DNA of 64,000 nucleotides from contig JAAZBM010000011.1 in assembly GCA_012513815.1 (NCBI GenBank), positions 186,001 through 250,000 of the forward strand, given 5' to 3'. The position numbers and the translations under genes are program-made. Positions 26,492 through 34,636 of this stretch are shown here, piece by piece. Below the pieces are notes generated by a model. The model saw only the letters and a program-made list of their open reading frames with translations. It was not told where the DNA came from and made no database searches. Each line of letters opens with the position of its first letter. Positions within the stretch are counted from its first letter, which is position 1. Origin of the DNA: Candidatus Sumerlaeota bacterium. GTDB lineage: Bacteria; Sumerlaeota; Sumerlaeia; Sumerlaeales; Sumerlaeaceae.

Positions 26492-27244
26492 ATGGCTCGT
26501 AAACCTATTATTGCAGGAAACTGGAAACTCAATTGCCTTAAGGCCGAAGCGGAAGCGCTTGCCAAAGGTCTGGTGGAAACTGTCGGCACCAAGAGTGACG
26601 TCGATGTCGTTCTTTGCCCCACCTTTACATCACTCGACACAGTCGCAAAAGCCATCTGCGGCACCAAAATCGCTATGGGCGCACAAGATTGCTACTGGCA
26701 GGAAAAGGGCGCTTTCACAGGCGAAATCGCTCCGTCCATGCTTGTCGACGCCGGATGCAAATTCTGCATCATCGGCCACAGCGAACGCCGTCAATATTTT
26801 GGCGAGACAAATGAGACGATCAACAAGAAGGCACAGGCGCTCTATGCCGCCGGCCTGACCCCCATTATTTGCGTTGGTGAAACACTTCAGGAACGCGAAG
26901 AGGGCAACATGGAAAAAGTCATCACCACTCAGGTGCGTGGTTGCCTGGCTGGCCTCGAGGCCGCCAAAGTTGCCGAAAGCGTTATCGCTTATGAACCTGT
27001 CTGGGCCATCGGCACAGGCAAAACCGCAACCAAGGAGCAAGCACAAGAAGTGCATGCACTGATTCGCAAGACAGTCGCGGATATGTTTGGCGATGCGACA
27101 GCGCAGGCCGTTCGCATTCAGTACGGCGGAAGCGTCAAGCCCGACAACGCCGCCGAACTTATGGCGCAGCCGGACATCGACGGAGCACTCGTCGGTGGTG
27201 CCGCCCTCAAGGCGGACAGCTTTACCGCTATCATCAATTTCTAA
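26492..27244 (+). CDS. tpiA: Triosephosphate isomerase
   Basis: The 250-aa protein has GNWKLN (active-site Lys), IGHSERR (catalytic His), AYEPVWAIGTGK (catalytic Glu and loop 6) and YGGSVKPDNA (phosphate site). It interconverts dihydroxyacetone phosphate and glyceraldehyde 3-phosphate. It lies between gap and pfp, 34 nt after a terminator and 33 nt before pfp. The AAGGAA ribosome site fits the ATG. With the terminator upstream, its expression is likely lower than gap unless a promoter lies around the hairpin. Confidence 0.98.
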   Translation: MARKPIIAGNWKLNCLKAEAEALAKGLVETVGTKSDVDVVLCPTFTSLDTVAKAICGTKIAMGAQDCYWQEKGAFTGEIAPSMLVDAGCKFCIIGHSERRQYFGETNETINKKAQALYAAGLTPIICVGETLQEREEGNMEKVITTQVRGCLAGLEAAKVAESVIAYEPVWAIGTGKTATKEQAQEVHALIRKTVADMFGDATAQAVRIQYGGSVKPDNAAELMAQPDIDGALVGGAALKADSFTAIINF

Positions 27245-27277
27245 TTTAGTATAAACTTCAGGAGTTATCGTATTATC

Positions 27278-28951
27278 ATGTCTTGCACAAGCAAAATCTC
27301 TGTTTTACAAGAAGCCCGCAAGGCCTATCAGCCTAAACTGCCGGGCGCCCTCAAATCGGGCAAATTCGCCGTCAAGGAACTCAGCGTTGTTGAACCACCT
27401 CGCGATGCGGACGAAATCAAGGCGCTCTTCCCCAACACCTTTGGCAAACCCATGGTGCAGATTGTTGCCGGTGATGGCAAACTCTCTACCGACGCAATGA
27501 ATGTTGGCGTCGTCCTCAGTGGCGGACCTGCCCCCGGTGGACACAATTGCATCGCCGGACTTTATGACGCACTCATGGCTGTCAATCCCGCAAGCAAACT
27601 CTATGGCTTCCTCAGCGGACCTAAGGGTGTCTTCACGGGTAAGTATGTGGAAATCACTGCCGAAATGGTCGACGACTACCGCAACACCGGTGGCTTTGAC
27701 ATGATTGGATCGGGCCGTGACAAAATCGAAACGGATGAGCAAGTACTGGGATGTGTCAAGGTTCTCAAGGAACTGGGATGCAAGGCTCTTGTTATCATCG
27801 GTGGCGATGACTCGAATACAAACGGAGCAGTTCTCGCCGAAGCCTTCGCGGCAAAGGGCGAAAAACTTCAGGTGATTGGCCTACCCAAGACAATCGACGG
27901 CGATATGCGTAACGAGCACATCGAAGCCAGCTTTGGTTTTGACACCGCTGCCAAGACATTCTCGCAGCTTGTCTCCAATGTGTGCCGCGACAGTGCCAGC
28001 GCCCGCAAGTACTATCACTTCATCAAGCTCATGGGACGCAGTGCTTCCCATGTCGCGCTCGAAGTTGCCTTGCAGGTTCAGCCAACAATCACGCTTATTA
28101 GCGAAGAAATTCAGGAACGCAACCTCTCGCTCAATGACATCGTCAACGAGATTTGCCGCGTCATCGCGGAACGTGCCGCCAAGGGACTCAACTACGGCGT
28201 CATCGTTATCCCCGAAGGTCTCCTGCAATTCGTGAACGAATTCAAGAGCTTCTTCAAGGACTTGGAAGACCTGATGCGCCAGCATATTGACGCCATCGAA
28301 TCCATGCCTGACAAGGACAAGTATCCTTTCGTGACCCGTCACCTGCCTCCGACCTCGTCCGCGCTTTACGCGTCATTGCCGGTCAATCTGCAGGATGTGC
28401 TTCTGCGCACGGACAGCCACGGCAACCTAACTGTCAGCCAGCTCGAAACAGAAGTTTTCTTGATTGACTGCGTGAAGAAGAAGCTTGACGAAATGGCTAA
28501 AATCGGTTCTTTCCAAGGCAAGTTCGCCGCGCAACCACACTTCTTCGGTTACGAAGGCCGCTGCGGCCAGCCATCAAATTTTGACGCTGACTACTGCTAC
28601 TCGCTTGGCTATGCCGGAGTCCAGCTGATTCGCGCAGGTTTGACCGGTTACACCGTCAGCGCTCAAAACCTCGACGCACCCGCAGACGAATGGGTTCTCG
28701 GCGGCATTCCCGTCAGCTCCATGCTGCACATCGAAATCCGTAAAGGTCAACCCAAGCCCGTTATCGAAAAGTGCTTAGTCGACCTCAAGGGCGGACCGTT
28801 CCAAGCCTTTGTCACATGCCGTGACGAATGGAAAGCGGTTGACGCGTACAAGTTTGTTGGCCCTGTCCAGTACTGGGGACCGGCGGAAGTCTGCGACGCG
28901 CCCACCATTACCCTCGAACTCGAAGGCAAAAAGCGCAAAGCCGCAAAGTAA
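27278..28951 (+). CDS. pfp: PPi-dependent 6-phosphofructokinase, long clade
   Basis: The 557-aa size and the motifs SGGPAPGGHNCIAGLYDAL, GGDDSNTNGAVLAEAF, PKTIDGDMRNEHIEASFGFD and KLMGRSASHVALEVALQVQP identify the long pyrophosphate:fructose-6-phosphate phosphotransferases (plant-beta-like and spirochaete/chlamydial types). The GGDD in place of the ATP-enzyme GGDG and the Lys of PKTID are the usual marks of PPi use. The reaction is reversible and saves ATP. It closes the gap-tpiA-pfp unit and ends at a bidirectional hairpin. I infer the donor from these residues; it was not tested. Confidence 0.93.
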   Translation: MSCTSKISVLQEARKAYQPKLPGALKSGKFAVKELSVVEPPRDADEIKALFPNTFGKPMVQIVAGDGKLSTDAMNVGVVLSGGPAPGGHNCIAGLYDALMAVNPASKLYGFLSGPKGVFTGKYVEITAEMVDDYRNTGGFDMIGSGRDKIETDEQVLGCVKVLKELGCKALVIIGGDDSNTNGAVLAEAFAAKGEKLQVIGLPKTIDGDMRNEHIEASFGFDTAAKTFSQLVSNVCRDSASARKYYHFIKLMGRSASHVALEVALQVQPTITLISEEIQERNLSLNDIVNEICRVIAERAAKGLNYGVIVIPEGLLQFVNEFKSFFKDLEDLMRQHIDAIESMPDKDKYPFVTRHLPPTSSALYASLPVNLQDVLLRTDSHGNLTVSQLETEVFLIDCVKKKLDEMAKIGSFQGKFAAQPHFFGYEGRCGQPSNFDADYCYSLGYAGVQLIRAGLTGYTVSAQNLDAPADEWVLGGIPVSSMLHIEIRKGQPKPVIEKCLVDLKGGPFQAFVTCRDEWKAVDAYKFVGPVQYWGPAEVCDAPTITLELEGKKRKAAK

Positions 28952-28978
28952 TCGCTTCAAGTTTTCACGATACAAAAG

Positions 28979-29012
28979 AATCTCCGGCAGAGTACTCACT
29001 TTGCCGGAGATT
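28979..29012. terminator. Bidirectional terminator between pfp and the M20 peptidase gene
   Basis: An 11-bp perfect stem (AATCTCCGGCA / TGCCGGAGATT) with a 12-nt loop lies 27 nt from each stop of two convergent genes. The T-tracts are short (ACTATTTCT on plus, CTTTTGT on minus). The location supports a shared terminator. Confidence 0.75.
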
Positions 29013-29039
29013 ACTATTTCTACGAATTGTCACGCGTGA

Positions 29040-30539
29040 TTAGTGGGTGCAAATTTGTGCCAGCATCAACGAGTAAATGCGTACATTACGCAGCATCACA
29101 TCAATCGAAATTCTCTCGTCCACCTGATGCGCAAGTTCGCCGCCATCGTCGGTACTATCGACCGGACCGAAGCAAACCGCATTGGTAAAGGCCTTGGCGT
29201 AAGTGGTGCCACCCATACTTCTGTACTCAGCCTTGCGCCCGGTGACGTTCTCATATGCGTCGCGCATCGCCTCCAGATAGCTCGAGAATTTCTCCTCGGG
29301 CGTGAGGATTGCCTCCATCGTCTTGCCGACTGTTTCAACGGTAATCGTCAACTTCAGATTCTTGCTCAGAGCGCTAAAGCGATTCTCGATAATCTTGCGC
29401 AACTCTTCGGGCTTTTGCCCAAGAGTCGGACGAATGTTGAAAGTCGCGGCAACCTGACCATTCTCCCATGACAGCAACCCGAGATTGACCGTTGTCGCGC
29501 CAACCACCGGATGCGCATCCGACACGCACAACCAGCAGCCGCTTGTATCGGCTCCGGCTTGGCTGAGCGCTCGCGAAAACACACGTTCCTGCCGTGTCAG
29601 AATCGAGTTGTTGGATAAGAATCCGAGCAGATCAACAGCGGCGTTGTGCCCCAGTGTTGGGGTACTGCCGTGCGCGGGTTTGCCGATGAAGCGCACCACC
29701 ATTGTCCCCGGTTCCGGGGTCAGCAATTCCGACGACGCGCCCTTCGTTAATGCCGTGTAGTGCGTCAGAGCTGCTCTCGTCTTTTCCAATTCGCGATCCG
29801 TGACCCTGGCAAACACAGCCTCGGCCGTGTCGGGAACAACATTGACTCGAGTGCCCGCAGACATTGACTTGAGATATGCCAGAGACTGTATCTGCGATGT
29901 GTCATTATTACCGGGAACAAGCGTTGGAATCTGCGTCGAAACCTTGACGGACAAAAGACCTTTTTCGGCATTGATAATCGGAAATTCAGCGTCTGCCACA
30001 ACACAAATCGCGGCCTCGGGAGCCTTGGACGCGTAGAGCTTAATCTCGTCCCACGAACCGCCTTCCTCCCACGTACCGATGATGATGCGGGCGCCGTGCG
30101 TCAGCGGGACATCGAGTGACGAGAGAAAGCGCATCGCCCAGTACATCTGCACTAGCGGGCCTTTGTCATCTTGGGTGCCGCGTCCCCAGATAATGCCTTT
30201 GTCGTCAATCACACCATCAAAAGGCGGATGCGTCCAACCGTCGCCGACAGGAACGACATCACAATGAACAGGCAGTCCGACGAATTTGTTTTCGGTGCCC
30301 ATATGCACCCATGCCACCCGACGTTCGTAGTCGCCATACGAGAAACCGGCATCCGTGGCGCGAGCCTCCACCCACTTCAAACATGAGTCGGTTTCACGCT
30401 CGAATTCCGTTCGATCCGTTTGCGTCAAATCGGGGCTGACTGTCTTGAAGCGCAAGATATCAACCATATCTTTCAGGATTTGATCGCGGTTCGCGGCGAT
30501 AAAAGCATCAAGTTTCTCGTTCAATTCGTTCTTAGTCAT
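29040..30539 (-). CDS. M20-family dipeptidase (PepV/CPG2-like)
   Basis: The 499-aa protein has PVHCDVVPVGDGWTHPPF (metal His and Asp), WGRGTQDDKGPLVQMYWAM (bridging Asp) and a following GTWEEGGSWDE stretch with the catalytic Glu; MGGTTYAKAF near the C-terminus carries the second-domain residues. The lid domain spans about residues 200-370. The family cleaves dipeptides or acylated amino acids with two zinc ions. Residues match PepV-like members best by length and order. It follows the ETF-QO-like gene by 48 nt in the same direction and is probably the last gene of that unit. Confidence 0.88.
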   Translation of the reverse strand: MTKNELNEKLDAFIAANRDQILKDMVDILRFKTVSPDLTQTDRTEFERETDSCLKWVEARATDAGFSYGDYERRVAWVHMGTENKFVGLPVHCDVVPVGDGWTHPPFDGVIDDKGIIWGRGTQDDKGPLVQMYWAMRFLSSLDVPLTHGARIIIGTWEEGGSWDEIKLYASKAPEAAICVVADAEFPIINAEKGLLSVKVSTQIPTLVPGNNDTSQIQSLAYLKSMSAGTRVNVVPDTAEAVFARVTDRELEKTRAALTHYTALTKGASSELLTPEPGTMVVRFIGKPAHGSTPTLGHNAAVDLLGFLSNNSILTRQERVFSRALSQAGADTSGCWLCVSDAHPVVGATTVNLGLLSWENGQVAATFNIRPTLGQKPEELRKIIENRFSALSKNLKLTITVETVGKTMEAILTPEEKFSSYLEAMRDAYENVTGRKAEYRSMGGTTYAKAFTNAVCFGPVDSTDDGGELAHQVDERISIDVMLRNVRIYSLMLAQICTH

Positions 30540-30587
30540 TTTGGTCGGTCATCTTTCGATAATAATGAATCCTATGCATTAGTACAA

Positions 30588-32468
30588 TTAGTTCTCGGCA
30601 GAATGCAAACCACCGGAACCGGCATCAAACTCAACATTTGTCCAATCGGTTTCGGTGTCCGTGCCCCGCAAGGGATGTGTGCAATTCCACAAACAGGCGC
30701 CGCAATGGACGCACTTCTCGCGGTCGAACAAGGGCGCACCCTTATCCGGATTGACCGTGATGGCCTGTCCCGAACAAATCTCGGCGCAAATCTGCGTTTC
30801 GCATTTCTCGCAAATCTCGGGGAACGCGAATCTCACATGGTTGGCATAGCCGCCCGCCGCCTGCACTTTTCCACCGGTCAGCAACGCGTCCTGATGCGAG
30901 ACAAGAAGTTTGCCGTCATATGGGATTGGCTCCCAGCCTGCGTAATCCATCAGCGCATCATGAAGCGACTCGCCTCGCGCCTTGCACTCGCGGCGCAACC
31001 GTTCGATTTCTGCCCGTGGGACGCGTCCGCGGTAATACTCCTCAACCGTCGGAATCCCGTTCCAGACCTGCTTTTGTTTGCCGGGAACATATACTTTCCC
31101 GCCCGTCATTCCGGCCATTCCCATCCCGAGAACACCCATCACAAACCCATGAACCCAACCATCGCGCGCATGTTGCGATGCTAGCGCTTCCTTGTCCAGA
31201 ATACTTGCTCTACGACGCTTCACATAAGCTTCGTTCAAGTTCTCCTCGGTAAAAGGCAACTTCTTTTCCATCAGTTCCAGAACGCCTTCGGCCAGAAGAA
31301 CACCTGTCTGCCAAGCCTCGTCGACGCCACTGTTCAGGAGAATGTTGGTGCTGCCGGACCCCTCGCCGATGCGTGCGAAGCCATTGCCTACGAGATATGG
31401 TTCGCCACCGCGCCCAGCCTCTTGCAAACTCTTGGCGCCCCAGCTGCGCATCGTTCCGCCGGAAATATGTTTCCAGATAGCGGGATGTCTCATCCAGTGT
31501 TGGAGATACCGATAGCCGGTGCGTGTCGGGCTGCGGAAACTCGACGGAATCAGGATACCGAGCGACGCCACATTGTTCGGATGCACATAGAGGAAACCCG
31601 CGATTTCCGGTTCAGGATACCCAAACGTATGCCACACCGTCCCGGGTTTCAAATCGCAACCCTCCGGCAAATCGATAACGAACTTTATCCCTGTAGCCCA
31701 TTCCCGACGATGATTGCCTTTGGGCAGACCGAGTTTCGCGTCTAACTTGCGGCCGACGGCGCCCACCGGCCCATCGCCCAATACCGTCAGCGCGGCATGG
31801 ATATCCATCCCGGGCATATAGCCCGCATCGGGCGAACCGTCTTTGCCGACGCCTTGGTCGCTCAGGCGCACGCCCTTGACGCTGCGTTCTTGCTCGTCGA
31901 AAATAACTTCGGACACAGGAGACCCCGGCCAAATCTGCGCCAGACCACTGCCCATCACGTTGTTGCCCGACCATTGCATAAACTGTCCCATGCTCATGAC
32001 GAACCCGCCATGTTTGCGCATGAAAGGCGGAATCCATGGCAGCGTAAAGGCATCGTCCGCATAGGGCAACACCGGTTTGATGGTACGGATGACTGCATCG
32101 GCAGCCTGAACAAGGGGGCTGCGGTGACTGTGGTCATTGGGGTCAAGCAGATAGAGAAGTTTCTCGTCGGTGACCTCGGCGCACATGGGAATCTCGCCGG
32201 TCAAATCTTTTTCGGGGAACGACGCACGCAGAAAACGTCCCCGTGTCACAACGCCGGAAACGCCAAAGGCGATGTCATCCGCACGTTCGTAACACAACAC
32301 AACGGGCGGCATGCCGGGCATCACCGTACTCTCGAATCGCAGAGTCACGCCATCCTCGGCCATCATCCCACGCCCCAGAGTTGTCAGGAATCCGGCGGTT
32401 GCTGGGCCAAAGCCGACGCAAACTATATCGGCATCCATCTGTGCCCGTTCAATATTTTCAGCAGTCAT
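30588..32468 (-). CDS. ETF:quinone oxidoreductase-like flavoprotein with C-terminal iron-sulfur domain
   Basis: The 626-aa protein begins with an FAD-binding CVGFGPATAGFLTTLGR fold, has a large middle (GGxxxAKSL-type and GEGSGSTNILLNSGVDEAW flavin-site regions) and ends with CEKCETQICAEICSGQAI and FDREKCVHCGACLWNC, a 4Fe-4S ferredoxin-like domain placed as in ETF-QO. The last residues (WTNVEFDAGSGGLHSAEN) resemble the ETF-QO tail. It should pass electrons between a carrier and quinone at the membrane. The ATG at 32468 has GGGAG upstream and is preferred over a TTG 42 nt earlier. No etfA/etfB is in the window, so its electron partner is unknown; FixC-like or geranylgeranyl-reductase-like relatives remain possible. 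Confidence 0.78.
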   Translation of the reverse strand: MTAENIERAQMDADIVCVGFGPATAGFLTTLGRGMMAEDGVTLRFESTVMPGMPPVVLCYERADDIAFGVSGVVTRGRFLRASFPEKDLTGEIPMCAEVTDEKLLYLLDPNDHSHRSPLVQAADAVIRTIKPVLPYADDAFTLPWIPPFMRKHGGFVMSMGQFMQWSGNNVMGSGLAQIWPGSPVSEVIFDEQERSVKGVRLSDQGVGKDGSPDAGYMPGMDIHAALTVLGDGPVGAVGRKLDAKLGLPKGNHRREWATGIKFVIDLPEGCDLKPGTVWHTFGYPEPEIAGFLYVHPNNVASLGILIPSSFRSPTRTGYRYLQHWMRHPAIWKHISGGTMRSWGAKSLQEAGRGGEPYLVGNGFARIGEGSGSTNILLNSGVDEAWQTGVLLAEGVLELMEKKLPFTEENLNEAYVKRRRASILDKEALASQHARDGWVHGFVMGVLGMGMAGMTGGKVYVPGKQKQVWNGIPTVEEYYRGRVPRAEIERLRRECKARGESLHDALMDYAGWEPIPYDGKLLVSHQDALLTGGKVQAAGGYANHVRFAFPEICEKCETQICAEICSGQAITVNPDKGAPLFDREKCVHCGACLWNCTHPLRGTDTETDWTNVEFDAGSGGLHSAEN

Positions 32469-32574
32469 CGTTGTGTGTTCTCCCAAATTACATAAGGGTG
32501 TCTGTTTCAAACCTAATATATACCAAATAACACAACCAACGGGCTTTTTATGCGTTTTGACACCCGACGAAACC

Positions 32575-34431
32575 CTACGACTGGGGTGAGTCGTCTTCCT
32601 TGTCGGCGCCTTCCTCGAGTTTATCTAGCAAATTAATTACCGCTTCGGTGCCGGGAGTCCCGCTCAGACGTGCCAGCGCGGACGCCACACCATGCCGCAT
32701 CTCGGCATCGCGGTGCGGCAAGTTATGCCAGTAATTCAGCAGAGGCACAAGGGCGGTGCCATCACCCACCCGTGCCAACAAATGCAGATTGTTCAGCCGC
32801 ATAGTACGGTCGGCCTTGCTCGCGAGCGCCCTGCCAAGTAGCTCCTGCGTAATCTCCGTCTTGTTGCCCATCTGTTCCAGCGCCGCGATAGATGCGTTGC
32901 GCATGTCGGCATCCGGGTCGGAGCAAGCTTCGAGCAGTTCGTGCGCGCCCAGTGCCGAATGCAGACGGCCAAGCGTCCCGACGGCCTCGAGCCGTTCCGC
33001 CATACTATCGCTATCCTGAAGAATCGTAACGGCTTTCATGCTTCGCCACGTATCACGCGATATGATATAATGCCACATCTTTAAAATGCCGGCAGCGCCC
33101 GGGTCATGAATATTCTTGGTGATGTTCAAGGTGCAGAAAGTCAAAAGAATGGAGATTATGAAGGAAACATGATAACCTCCAAAGCTGTAGACCCCAATGT
33201 TGAGTTTGCCAAAGCCCTGCACCCATTCAATCAGGGCACCGGCAACAATGGGCATAATCCCCATCACAATCCCCAGACAAATAATATTGGTCACAGCCAC
33301 ATACATCACGCGATTCTCACGGGGCGTAAATTTGATGCTGTAACCCGACGTGGACAAGGTCCAACCGCTGCCGATGATGCCATCAGTGAACATCAGAACC
33401 CCAACGAAAATCGTCGCCATTACCGGATTGTGTTCCGGCGCCAGAATGAACAAAAGCGGCGTCGTGAATTTGACAACGGACACAAAGGTCAGCATGGAAC
33501 GCAAGCCCAGTTTGTCGCACAGAAAACCCACTTGCCGCGCGCAAAGAACAATCGCGATTGTGCCCAGAGCATTCAGTAACTGATACTGCATCACCGAAAA
33601 TCCAAGCTCGGACAGAATATAGATGCCATAGAAAGGCGTGGCAAATGCCATCGCTAACTGGTAGGCCGCCATAAATAGCAGGAATGGACGGAAGCGGCGA
33701 TCGCGCAATGGTTCGATCAATTTGGGCAAAACCTGACGGAACGATGATTCCTTATTCACAACAGGCTTCTCGGGATTCGGCACCCATTGATAAAGAATAA
33801 TATCGCTGACGCCTAGCACAAGTCCAATGGTCGCCATGAGGGAATAACCGCCAATCACGTGCCCTCGCACCTCGAAGAAGTGAAACCCGAGACCAACAAT
33901 GACCATCGAGAACAGACTACTCACCATCAGCATCTTTTGCCGTATCGCAAAGCTCCGCGAGATGACATCGGAGGGCAGCAACTCGCCCATCCAAGCCGTC
34001 CAGAGCGGATTGGTCATGAAGGAAAGCGCGTCCTGAAAGAAGACAATGGTACACACGGCGGCGACACGCACACCAACGGACATGTCGGCCGTAACAATCG
34101 GAACGGACAACATCGCCAGAACAAGCAGTCGGGACACCGACAGTAACAGCGTGTAGCATTTGCGATAGCGAGCAAGCCGAAGACTCAGCAAGCCACTGAA
34201 GAACTGCATCAACCAAGCAAGTGACGACAACCCGGTGACCATCCCGAATTCCTTGGGGCCAAAACCAAGTTCCTTGAAGAATCCCGTGCGCGGCGCACCG
34301 GCAACAAATATCGAATAGGCCGCGGAAAACATTCCCGACCAAATAATAAGCTGCCACGCACGATGACGGGCAACTCTGTCAGTAGGGTCATACGAGTGAC
34401 CCGACCCATGTGAATCCAAGTCAGAATTCAT
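32575..34431 (-). CDS. Major facilitator-type transporter fused to C-terminal HEAT-like repeats
   Basis: The 618-aa protein has about twelve membrane segments (residues about 25-450) in MFS arrangement; the middle loop has VLCARQVGFLCDKLGLRSML, like the MFS signature D-R-x-G-R/K. After residue about 470 the chain is soluble and made of short helical repeats: AERLEAVGTLGRLHSALG, DADMRNASIAALEQMGN and DAEMRHGVASALARLSG, typical of HEAT-like (PBS-lyase) repeats. Substrate is unknown. The ATG at 34431 lacks a strong ribosome site; the frame is open to 34491. ETF-QO-like and peptidase genes follow in the same direction. Confidence 0.85.
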   Translation of the reverse strand: MNSDLDSHGSGHSYDPTDRVARHRAWQLIIWSGMFSAAYSIFVAGAPRTGFFKELGFGPKEFGMVTGLSSLAWLMQFFSGLLSLRLARYRKCYTLLLSVSRLLVLAMLSVPIVTADMSVGVRVAAVCTIVFFQDALSFMTNPLWTAWMGELLPSDVISRSFAIRQKMLMVSSLFSMVIVGLGFHFFEVRGHVIGGYSLMATIGLVLGVSDIILYQWVPNPEKPVVNKESSFRQVLPKLIEPLRDRRFRPFLLFMAAYQLAMAFATPFYGIYILSELGFSVMQYQLLNALGTIAIVLCARQVGFLCDKLGLRSMLTFVSVVKFTTPLLFILAPEHNPVMATIFVGVLMFTDGIIGSGWTLSTSGYSIKFTPRENRVMYVAVTNIICLGIVMGIMPIVAGALIEWVQGFGKLNIGVYSFGGYHVSFIISILLTFCTLNITKNIHDPGAAGILKMWHYIISRDTWRSMKAVTILQDSDSMAERLEAVGTLGRLHSALGAHELLEACSDPDADMRNASIAALEQMGNKTEITQELLGRALASKADRTMRLNNLHLLARVGDGTALVPLLNYWHNLPHRDAEMRHGVASALARLSGTPGTEAVINLLDKLEEGADKEDDSPQS

Positions 34432-34544
34432 CAATGATTTACTAACCAAACTAAAATGGATGAAAGACAGAAGTCTCCATCGCCAAATCATACAAAGAGA
34501 TTTGTCTGTTGTGCTAAAATAAACGACACATTCGCTGTTTTGTA

Positions 34545-34573
34545 TTGAGTATCCTTTTGAATAAATATATCAT
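34545..34573 (+). promoter_or_regulatory. Promoter of the kelch-like gene
   Basis: TTGAGT (34545-34550) and TATCAT (34568-34573) are exactly 17 nt apart. This is the best sigma70-type match I saw in the window. It leaves a leader of about 55 nt, and the inverted repeat starts 2 nt downstream of the -10 element. Confidence 0.65.
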
Positions 34574-34574
34574 A

Positions 34575-34600
34575 ATTGTGAATTGCACGGTGCTCACAAT
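34575..34600 (+). promoter_or_regulatory. Operator-like inverted repeat at the start of the kelch-like transcript
   Basis: Arms ATTGTGA (34575-34581) and TCACAAT (34594-34600) flank an inner GCAC-G-GTGC palindrome (34585-34593). The outer arms equal the half-sites of the lac operator but with 12 nt, not 4, between them; CRP-type TGTGA/TCACA spacing is also 12 rather than 6. It spans the expected transcript start, so it may be an operator, or a hairpin in the 5' leader. Confidence 0.5.
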
Positions 34601-34636
34601 CTATGTAATTTTAAGACAAACAAAAGGAGCAGTAAA

